The notes under the pieces are model-generated. The model saw only the letters and a program-made list of their open reading frames with translations. It was not told the DNA's origin and ran no database searches. From DUEL01 sp964580565 (lineage in GTDB: Bacteria; Chloroflexota; Anaerolineae; B4-G1; DUEL01), in NCBI GenBank assembly GCA_964580565.1, contig CAZOLN010000021.1, positions 1 through 28,571 on the forward strand: a stretch of 28,571 nt of DNA. The letters run 5' to 3'. Shown one piece after another: positions 21,816 through 28,571 of the stretch; within the stretch, counting starts at the first letter, position 1; each line of letters begins with the position of its first letter. A program made the position numbers and the translations under genes.

Positions 21816-24722
21816 CAGCATGCCCAGGCCGCCGCAGAGCATTAACTGCCCCATGGCTGTGGCCCCAATGGGCGCTGGGCCTGCGGATCCCGTGGGGGCT
21901 CTCCCGGCCGAGGGGGGTGCTTCGGCGGCTTGCACCTCGTAGAACGAATCCTCCCACCAGGGCTCGGGCGGGGCCTCGAGCGCCCCCAGGTTTCCAGCCT
22001 GGTCGACGGTGGCCCCCTGCTGGGCGGAGAGGGCCCAAAGAGTGCTCTCCCCTTCTGCCGGGATCCCTTCGGCGACGATCTCCCCTTCCAGCACGTACGC
22101 CTCGGCTGGCGGACCGGCGGTCACCGTGAAATCGGTCCCGTAACTGCGGAAGACGCCGTTAGGGCGAAACTCGTACCATTTATCCCCTCCCTCGCCTGTG
22201 ATGACCTCGTAGTGGGCCGTGATGCCGGAAAGAAAGCTCTTGAAGCGGGCGGTGCCGGCTTCCATTCTCACAACGACCTGATAGGGAGAGACGTATTCTA
22301 TGACGAACCGGGTGTTCTCGCGGGCGGCGATGAACCCCCAGAGGGCGTCGTTCAGGTAGATTCCCACGACCGCGCGCCCCTGCCCGGTCTGAACAGCCTC
22401 GGTTGGGCGGAAGCCGATCGGGTAGGTCGTCACCGGCTGGAGGGTCCCATCCGACGATCGGATGTACACCTCCCCCTCGCCCCGCAAGATCCCCACACGG
22501 GTGGATTCCAAGGGGACACGGTGGATGTCCTTGAGTAGCAGTTCGACGATCTTGGCCCACACACCCGGGTCCTTGGTTAGCGGAGTGTTGCCGTCCGGGG
22601 TGAAGGGCACCCCTGGTGCATGCACTCTGTTGTCGAAGAGGTACTCCACGACTCCGTTGAGGTGCGAGGAGGCGTTTCTGATCACAAGGTCCTCGGAGAG
22701 CAATACGTGGTAAACATTCCCGGTCATCGGGTTCGGGATGTTAACCCGCACTCTTCCCATTAAATTGGCGTACTGTACGTCGGGGTGGAGGTGTTGCCCG
22801 GCCTCCTCGCCGTAGTTGATAAAAAGCATGAACCAGCTCTCGTGGTGCAGATCGTCCAGGACGGTCCAGTGCAAGTAGTTGTACCACCAGGACTGCAAGG
22901 CCCCTATCCATTTGCTCGGCGTACTCACCCCGTGGTTAGGCGTGCCGACCATGATGAGTTTCCGTACGTCACCCCGGTAATCTCCGGACAGCCCCTGGAT
23001 GTAGCTCCGGGTGAACAATCCGCCCGTGCTATGGGCGACGACGTCGACGCGCGAGAGCTTGATGCCAGCGCGGGCGTAGTCTCCCTCCTGTTCGGCGATC
23101 CGGGCGGCCAGATCCTCACCGATGTCCATGATCGTGGACTCAGGGGTGCCGGGGTAATTTCTGTTCACCGCATCGAACCCTAGGGACCGCAGGTGCTTGG
23201 CCAGGTCGTCCCAGGTGGTGGTGTCGCCGGTGAAGCCATGCACCAGCATCACCGGCGGGCGGAAGACGAGGATCTCTAGCGGGACGGTCTCCGTCCCCAC
23301 CCCCGGCACTTCGTAGGTGAAGTTGATCACCTCTTTGGCCCCCCCGACGGAGATCGGGGACTCGTTCGCCACTGGCACGCCGTCGATCACCTTAAACACG
23401 TTCACCTTCTCCGTCAGCAGACCGGAGTCGGGCAGGTAGGCCGGGGGGCGGTACCGGACGGTCGCGCTGCCGGAGCCGTCCAGCAGGACGGCGGGCTGAC
23501 CGCCCGCATCGACCACGGCGTCCCCCTCAAGGGTCCCCAGCGCCGGGGGGGTGAAAGGGATCGGCTGGCCTGCCAGCTGGGGGAAGTGGAGGAAGACATC
23601 GAGGGTGCTCACGCCGTCGGCTACGACCCCGATGTAGGGCTCCTGGGTGATGGGATTCTGCTCGATCTGGACCTGCGTCGGAACTACAGGGACCTCCATA
23701 ACGACCTCTTCCCCTACAGCGCGCACGGCGAACTGGTAGATGGTCCGTTCTTCGTAGATATGGGTAAGAGTGAAGGAGGCGACCCCATCGGCGTCCGTCT
23801 GGACCTCCACCGGGTCTCCCGCCGGTGCCACAGGCTCCAGGACGACCGTCTCCCCGCGGATAGGGCTGCCGTCGGCGCTGGTCACCCGGACGGTGATCGT
23901 CACCTGGTCGCCCAGGTTGCTGAGGAAGGGAGGGGAGACCTCTACCTCGAACCCCCCGGTGGGCTGAAGGTAGAGGAATGCCGTCGCTGCGTCGTCCGGG
24001 CATCCGGCGACGGTCCCCCTCAGTTGCACGGTCACCTGGGAGGGGATGTCCGAAGGGGCCTGGTAGGTGAACTCCGCCTCGCCGTATTCATTGGTCGTAA
24101 GGGCTCCTTCCAGGACGGTTCCCGGCCCGTCCACGATCGCGACCTGTGCAGTGTCGCCCGCGATCGGCTCACCCGTGCCGCGGAAGGCCCGCAGGTCGAG
24201 ATAAGCGATCCCGCCCGCCGACACGCGCTCTGGGGAGACGTAGAGTTCAAGGTCGCAGGTAGGAGCAGGGGTGGCCCCGAACCGTGTGCCTGTGAGGGTG
24301 CAGGAAGTTTCGGCTAAGATCGCAGTAAAAAGGCGGGTGGTACAGCTCCGGGTTCCGGTGAAGGAATTCCCATCACTTCCCAGTAGAAGGGTACCGGTAC
24401 AGGTTGTCTGACCTGACGAGTAATCGATAGACAACTCGTTTCCCCCGATCTCTCCTTCCCAGACCACCGTTCCTGTTTCAGCGTGTGCGGTGGCGTGACT
24501 ACCTTCCACGGAGATATGAAGGGGATACGTGTCGTCGCTGCTCGACTGGACCGGTCCGCTCTCGCTGTGTCTGGTTGTCTCGCAATGTTGCTGTACAATC
24601 CAACCGCCGTCGAACGTCGCCTGCTGGACAGGTTGCTTGGCGTGTGAAGGGGCGGCGACCACTGTGCCCAGGAGCAGGCCTGCAAGCGTCAATCCCCTCA
24701 GTAGCCCGGATATCCGTCTCAT
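21816..24722 (-). CDS. Large secreted alpha/beta-hydrolase with Ig-like and FecR-like domains (3' end in gap)
   Basis: 969 residues are visible. The order is: Sec signal peptide (1-28, cleavage near SHA/KQ); a unique beta-rich domain with several cysteines (about 35-150); two Big_1-like Ig domains (about 155-253 and 257-347); and another beta-rich stretch (about 348-485). An alpha/beta-hydrolase follows with oxyanion motif VMLVHGFTGD (491-500), nucleophile S565 in VVAHSTGG, and a candidate histidine H687. A FecR-like domain lies at about 745-870 (GEVYIR, then PNGVFRSYGTDFTV). The end is a Pro/Ala/Gly-rich linker and a hydrophobic start (QLMLCGGLGML) that may be a C-terminal anchor. Esterase or lipase activity is inferred. 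The ATG at 24722 has AAGGAAG upstream. The 55-aa gene is 29 nt upstream. Confidence 0.85.
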
Positions 24723-24751
24723 CTCTTCCTTACCTTTCTGTCCCTCGGATC

Positions 24752-24919
24752 CTAATCATCGTCAGGAATGCGTTCGATGAATCTGTCGATCGCCTTGCAG
24801 ATGCGCCCGATGGTGGTGTTAGGGTAGTGGGTAGCGATGTACTCGATGAGGAACACCAGACTGATCAGTGCGACGACGGCGAAGAAAACGCCGACGAGCA
24901 CACCAAGTACTGCGCGCAT
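24752..24919 (-). CDS. Small 55-aa single-helix membrane protein
   Basis: This is a short reading frame of 55 codons between the protease and hydrolase genes. The product begins MRAVLGVLVGVFFAVVALIS. It has one hydrophobic helix (about 3-25), then a polar tail with charged residues ending RFIERIPDDD. GGTGA lies 7 nt before the ATG and matches the anti-Shine-Dalgarno core. It sits 75 nt after the protease stop and 29 nt before the hydrolase start on the same strand, so co-transcription is likely. No family is recognised. It is small enough to be missed by gene finders; coding status rests on the RBS, spacing and hydrophobic pattern. Confidence 0.6.
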   Translation of the reverse strand: MRAVLGVLVGVFFAVVALISLVFLIEYIATHYPNTTIGRICKAIDRFIERIPDDD

Positions 24920-24930
24920 GCTCCTTCACC

Positions 24931-24970
24931 CCTCCGATCCTCTGTGCCCTTTGCGACTCCGTGGTGCCCC
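24931..24970 (-). repeat. CACGGAG/CACAGAG-type degenerate repeat
   Basis: Read on the minus strand, the protease-small-ORF spacer contains ACCACGGAGTCGC, AAAGGGCACAGAG and GATCGGAGG in succession. This is a degenerate series of the CACGGAG/CACAGAG-type simple repeats common in intergenic DNA of Chloroflexota and Planctomycetes. The series is short and imperfect. Confidence 0.4.
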
Positions 24971-24994
24971 TACGCATCAGGGCAAGTGACTTCT

Positions 24995-27892
24995 CTAATG
25001 GTGGTTCCGCACGACGAGGGGGAGGTAGACCCGGTCGGTTGGCTGGACGCAGGAGTAGATGCGCACGTCGTCTATGAACCAGCCGTATCCCCCGCCTCCG
25101 CCGCTGACGCCCATCCGGAACCGGAACAGCACCCCTTGCCCGGCGAGGGAGCTTAAGTCGGCCCGGCTGGAGAGGTACCCGTAACTCTCGCCGACGAAGG
25201 CGCTGCGCCCGTACAGCGGGTTCGTGGTGGAGATCACGGTTCCGCTGTATCCATTCTCGGTGAAAAGGGATCCTGCATCGACCCAGGTTTCCCCTCCCAT
25301 CGTGCCGAGGATGAGGTGCAGGTATATCTGGCCCTGGAAGTAGCCCCACCAATAGGTGACGACCGTCCTGTTGCCACTGCCCGCACCCATTCCCAGGATT
25401 TGAGTGTAGGAGATGCCTGGCAGGAAGGTGTAGACGTAGGGGGGAAGGTAGGAGTCCAGATCATCGCTCGTTCCCGCGCTCATCGTGCCGTCGTCATACC
25501 AGAAGAAGAAGCGGCCGTCCAGGGCGATGGCTGCTCCCACGATGTCGTCCGGGGTATAGCCCGATGGGAGGGCGTAGGACGTTGGACCGCTGAACTGGTC
25601 CAGATCGACGGTGGTTCCTTCGCTCACCTTCCCATCCCTGTACCAGGCGAACACGTGGCCGTCGGAGCCCCGCATGCCCATCGCCACGATGTCGTCCGGG
25701 GTATAGCCCGATGGGAGGGCGTAGGGCGTTGGACCGCTGAACTGGCCCAGATTTCCGCCGGCCCCTTCGCTCACCGTGCCATCGTCGTACCACGCGAAGA
25801 CGTGGTCATCGGTATTGTCCACGCCGATTCCGACGATGTCGTCATACGTGTAGCCGCTTGGCAGGGTAACCTTCTGGGGGGACCGCAAGGAATCCAGGTC
25901 GCCTCCAATGGCGTACTCCACTACCCCACCGTCCTTCCCCTCCCCTAGCAGGTCGTAGGCGTGGTCGAAGCGCAGGTAGGGCGTGCCGTCTGTGGGCAGG
26001 ACGACGCCGGGGAACGCTGTTATGTGGGAGTCGTTCGCCGTGTCGTAGACATGACCCCGCAGGTGCCATTCCCCACTGGTCGCCCATGCGTTATCGCGGC
26101 CCATGCCGTAGCCCCCGGTCGTGTACCCCGGTTTCCAGGTACCGTCGTCTTCCTCGAAGTCGTCGAAAAACAGGGTGCGGACAAGATAGCCAGCGGGGCA
26201 CATCGGCGCCTCCGTCGCGCCGCAGGCGGGCTGGTCCATCTCCGTGGCGAGGGTGGCCTTGCGCACCTCCTGGCAATCGGAGGAAGTGATCCCGGAGGTC
26301 CCCACCAGGTTCAGGCAGGCCTGGTACAGGAGGTCGTAGAGGTCCTGGTAGTCGGAGCCGGAGGTGGCCAGATGGGTCTGGACCTCGTACCAGATCTTGG
26401 CCGTCTTGGGGATGCCGAGGGCGGAGACGGTGTAGGTGTTGAATGTACCACCTGCGGCCATCAGGTAGGCCGCCTTGTTGGCTACGCCGCTGTTGGTGTG
26501 CACGCCACCGTCATCATCGAGGCCGCAGTAGTAGTAATCGAGGTTTCCTATCCGATCCGGTTGATCGTAATCCGGCGGGTGGCTCAAACTGCGGAACGGT
26601 CCGTACCCCAATAGGTCCTCACCGATCACCCAGGGATTGCTCGCACCGTTGTCGTAGACCTGGTCCACAAATTCCCCCCAGATGTCGGAGAAGGCCTCGT
26701 TGATCGCCCCTGACTGCATATAGTAGAAGAGGTTGGACTCGTAGTCGGTCACCCCGTGGGTCATCTCGTGGGCCACGACGTCGGCTTCTACCGCAAAGCC
26801 TTCCCCGTAAACCATCTGGGAGAAGCCCCAGAAGGCGTTTTCGTACGGGCAGTCCACGGCGTTCGGGCAGTAGCGAACGGTGCTAATCAGGTTCATGCCC
26901 GCGTTGTCGATGCTATCCCGCCCATGGTAGGTCGAGTAAAAATCGTAGGTATAGCCTGCGTACAGGAAGGCGTAGTACGCGTCAACGGAGTCGCTGCTGT
27001 CAGGCGGATCGGCTTCCGTCGCCACCGGTCCGTAGCCCGGCAGGCCGGCGTTGTGGTCGTTCTGGTTGTCGTAGATGACGCGGTTCTTCGCCGTGTCGAT
27101 CTGGTTGAAGTGGAGGGCGACAAAGCCGTGGTGGGCGTCCACCAGGACGAACTCCCGGATGGGGAGCAGGTCGACCGGCGTGACCTCCATCCGCCAGACC
27201 AGAGTATTGATCCGCGGGCCGGGCCCGCCAAGGAGCGCCGGGTTGTAGATCCACAGTTCCGGCTCCGTGACCTCCACTTGGTCAGGGTCCAGCCCGTATT
27301 CGCGTCGGATGAGTTCCAGGGCACGGGCGCGGGCCGTCTCCGCGTCCACCGTGGGGGTTGTATCCAGATCGAGGTCGGGCAGCACCTCCCCGCCAGCGGA
27401 GGCGATGTCGCCCGGACCGACGACCTGGACGATCAGTTCTCCACCGACCACCGGGATGCCCTGGTAGGTCTGCTGGAAGCGGACGAAGGATCGGCCCTGG
27501 TCGGCCTGCTGGATCCGCATCACCCGCAGGTCTCGATACGGGTCCTCCAGCCCGAAGAGGGGTCCGTAGGTGGTCAGGAAGGTTCGCGCCGCCGTCAGCG
27601 TAGTGGCGTCGGGCATCAGTCCCTGCAGCGGGACGGACTGGCGGATCGGTTGCTGGGGGGTGGTGCCGATGAAGCGGACCTTTCCTGTCTCGGCGTGATA
27701 TGATATGCGGATTTCTCCCTGGGCCCCCTCCTGCAGTTGCACTAGCAGCGATTGTGCGGCTGCCTGGCCTCTATCCTGACGCGGGGATAGAGCGGGTGGG
27801 TTCTGGGAGGGGGGTTGGGCCCATGCTTGAAAGGTCAACGTGGCAGTCAGCAGCGATACCACGATCCATATAGTCCACCCTCTCCGTCTCAT
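24995..27892 (-). CDS. Secreted M4 thermolysin-like metalloprotease, repeat-inserted jelly-roll, YLPLVVR tail
   Basis: This 965-aa exported zinc protease has a signal peptide (1-25, AWA/QP) and an FTP/PepSY-type propeptide (about 30-265). The M4 catalytic domain has HEMTH (H375, E376, H379), third ligand E399 in NEAFSD, and D460/H465 in DDDGGVHTNSG (equivalents of thermolysin D226/H231). After the peptidase comes a MAM-like jelly-roll (about 574-945), of the kind found in immune-inhibitor-A-type proteases. It is interrupted at about 665-865 by repeats of LPSGYTPDDIVGxG..DGHVFAWYxDGxVSEG. The end is VYLPLVVRNHH. The ATG at 27892 has AAAGGAGGAA five bases upstream. It is the first gene of the secreted-protein cluster. 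Confidence 0.95.
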   Translation of the reverse strand: MRRRGWTIWIVVSLLTATLTFQAWAQPPSQNPPALSPRQDRGQAAAQSLLVQLQEGAQGEIRISYHAETGKVRFIGTTPQQPIRQSVPLQGLMPDATTLTAARTFLTTYGPLFGLEDPYRDLRVMRIQQADQGRSFVRFQQTYQGIPVVGGELIVQVVGPGDIASAGGEVLPDLDLDTTPTVDAETARARALELIRREYGLDPDQVEVTEPELWIYNPALLGGPGPRINTLVWRMEVTPVDLLPIREFVLVDAHHGFVALHFNQIDTAKNRVIYDNQNDHNAGLPGYGPVATEADPPDSSDSVDAYYAFLYAGYTYDFYSTYHGRDSIDNAGMNLISTVRYCPNAVDCPYENAFWGFSQMVYGEGFAVEADVVAHEMTHGVTDYESNLFYYMQSGAINEAFSDIWGEFVDQVYDNGASNPWVIGEDLLGYGPFRSLSHPPDYDQPDRIGNLDYYYCGLDDDGGVHTNSGVANKAAYLMAAGGTFNTYTVSALGIPKTAKIWYEVQTHLATSGSDYQDLYDLLYQACLNLVGTSGITSSDCQEVRKATLATEMDQPACGATEAPMCPAGYLVRTLFFDDFEEDDGTWKPGYTTGGYGMGRDNAWATSGEWHLRGHVYDTANDSHITAFPGVVLPTDGTPYLRFDHAYDLLGEGKDGGVVEYAIGGDLDSLRSPQKVTLPSGYTYDDIVGIGVDNTDDHVFAWYDDGTVSEGAGGNLGQFSGPTPYALPSGYTPDDIVAMGMRGSDGHVFAWYRDGKVSEGTTVDLDQFSGPTSYALPSGYTPDDIVGAAIALDGRFFFWYDDGTMSAGTSDDLDSYLPPYVYTFLPGISYTQILGMGAGSGNRTVVTYWWGYFQGQIYLHLILGTMGGETWVDAGSLFTENGYSGTVISTTNPLYGRSAFVGESYGYLSSRADLSSLAGQGVLFRFRMGVSGGGGGYGWFIDDVRIYSCVQPTDRVYLPLVVRNHH
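25537..25752 (-). repeat. Direct repeat inside the protease gene
   Basis: Two 69-bp segments (25537-25605 and 25684-25752) are identical at 67 of 69 positions and are spaced by 147 bp, that is 49 codons. They encode adjacent copies of the SGPTxYALPSGYTPDDIV repeat. A third copy around 25831-25866 is clearly more diverged. The near-identity at DNA level indicates a recent duplication or gene conversion of one repeat. Confidence 0.9.
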
Positions 27893-28350
27893 GGGTTCCT
27901 CCTTTGAACAGTGGCATGGCTTTGCTCAATCATCATCGGGGGAGCGTTCGACGAGGCGTTATTGCCTTAGGGGCGCATCGCACGGTTCTGTGTGGGGACA
28001 GGGGTCACCATATCCTCCATAAGATAGACCAGGCCGATCCTGCAGTGACAAGAGCAGGAATGTCCAACTCCACGCCGACCAACGTACACATTTCCTCTTA
28101 CTCCGTTATCAGATGGCAGAACATGACCACGCGCCCTGCTTGGCGCAGTAGTGTTGGAGGGTCGCCTTTCAGTGTGGAGCCCTACAGATACGGGGACTTC
28201 CCTCAGCGGGGGGCAATGGTCTGGGGAATGGGGAATACCGACGGCGGTCAGGCCTGGTCCGTAGCGGGGGGATGTCGGTCGTCCTACCGTTTCCTCGCCA
28301 AAGGGGTTACCGCCGTTTCTGCTCGGCTTATGAAACTTTTAGGAAAGATC
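27893..28350 (-). other. Long 5' leader of the protease gene
   Basis: No convincing gene lies in this stretch. A plus-strand open frame of about 169 codons has no family resemblance and no Shine-Dalgarno. If transcription starts at the promoter at 28358-28386, this is a leader of about 458 nt. It holds an imperfect inverted repeat (ACCGAC / GTCGGT on the minus strand near 28277 and 28240) and a 17-codon ATG frame at 28020. I could not match it to a known riboswitch. Confidence 0.5.
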
Positions 28351-28357
28351 TATCGGA

Positions 28358-28386
28358 ATAGTAGCATAGGTGCCCGGGAAAGTCAA
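28358..28386 (-). promoter_or_regulatory. Sigma70-type promoter for the secreted-protein cluster
   Basis: On the minus strand TTGACT (28381-28386) and TACTAT (28358-28363) are 17 bp apart, with TGC directly before the -10 box (extended -10). The site lies 43 nt past the rsmG stop and points toward the protease. It would give a long 5' leader before 27892. No closer promoter of similar quality was seen. Confidence 0.6.
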
Positions 28387-28428
28387 CCGGCGCGGAAACG
28401 ATCTGCCGGCTAAGGGAGGCTGTCTGGC

Positions 28429-28571
28429 TCAGCGGCCCTCTTCTGACGCCGCAAGGAGTGGCGGCTGTGGCCTGCGGCCCCCCAGGGGGCGCTTTGAGGG
28501 AACCCCCGGGCGCCGTGGGTACTTCTCCGGCGTCGCGGCCACCTTGTCCACGATGACCAGATAGCGGGTCT
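28429..28571 (-). CDS. rsmG: 16S rRNA (guanine527-N7)-methyltransferase RsmG, C-terminal end (partial)
   Basis: The 46 visible residues begin TRYLVIVDKVAATPEKYPRR and continue PGVPSKRPL. This matches the conserved C-terminus of RsmG (GidB), whose Bacillus form ends with a similar TPKKYPRKPGTPNK stretch. The gene enters from the right edge, so start and catalytic parts are outside the window. After SKRPL the protein has 17 extra residues (GGRRPQPPLLAASEEGR) not seen in the Bacillus protein. The stop codon is at 28429-28431. RsmG methylates G527 of 16S rRNA in the 530 loop. Confidence 0.88.
   Translation of the reverse strand, partial: TRYLVIVDKVAATPEKYPRRPGVPSKRPLGGRRPQPPLLAASEEGR

Noticed and set aside
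21681..22038. Continuous reading frame through the N-gap joining the hydrolase and the two-domain protein
   Set aside because: The gap length is a placeholder, so frame continuity across it has no meaning.
28220..28340. Riboswitch in the protease leader
   Set aside because: Some GAAACGG-like repeats looked suggestive, but no conserved core of a known riboswitch class could be matched by eye.
27904..28413. Plus-strand open frame of about 169 codons
   Set aside because: No Shine-Dalgarno, no family resemblance and irregular composition. It opposes the likely protease leader and promoter.
28411..28480. Possible tRNA-like sequence (GGCTCAGCGG)
   Set aside because: Only a D-arm-like string. No acceptor, anticodon or T-arm pairing could be found, and it is the RsmG 3' end.

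Overview
The window is one 28.6 kb stretch of a high-GC bacterial genome. The best guess is a Chloroflexota member (Anaerolineae/Thermoflexia-like, perhaps thermophilic). The gene order is the standard bacterial S10-spc-alpha order. S4, S14, L36 and L24 all keep zinc-binding cysteines, and GTG/TTG starts are common. Two secreted proteins end in a YLPL[VA]VR tail, which I associate with Chloroflexota exported proteins. The phylum call is inference; no 16S rRNA gene is present.

Region 1 (1-16.7 kb, + strand) is a nearly uninterrupted ribosomal superoperon: rplC-rplD-rplW-rplB-rpsS-rplV-rpsC-rplP-rpmC-rpsQ-rplN-rplX-rplE-rpsN-rpsH-rplF-rplR-rpsE-rpmD-rplO-secY-adk-map-rpmJ-rpsM-rpsK-rpsD-rpoA-rplQ-truA-rplM-rpsI. 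Many junctions are 4-bp ATGA/GTGA overlaps. infA, often found between map and rpmJ, is absent. Two spacers stand out: rpsM-rpsK (145 bp) and rplQ-truA (177 bp). Both carry short palindromes, and the second holds an array of five, two of which show paired (compensatory) changes. A hairpin at 16774-16808 ends the operon.

Region 2 (16.8-19.7 kb) holds a TVP38/VTT-type membrane protein gene (+) converging on a two-gene minus-strand operon: a diacylglycerol/lipid kinase followed by a Cax-type Ca2+/H+ antiporter. The lipid kinase has a recognisable promoter whose -10 box lies 10 nt from the ATG, so its mRNA should be leaderless. A 9-bp tandem repeat and a perfect 15-bp hairpin lie at the convergent junction.

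Region 3 (19.8-28.4 kb, all minus strand) is a cluster of exported proteins. In transcription order it has an M4 thermolysin-like protease with a repeat block inserted into its C-terminal jelly-roll; a 55-aa one-helix membrane protein; a very large alpha/beta-hydrolase with Ig-like and FecR-like parts; a 100-N assembly gap; a protein with two WGxDWLG domains; and a seven-repeat beta-propeller protein. A good sigma70-type promoter lies 458-490 nt upstream of the protease. The last 143 bases are the 3' end of rsmG (minus strand). No rRNA, tRNA, CRISPR array, transposase or phage gene was seen.
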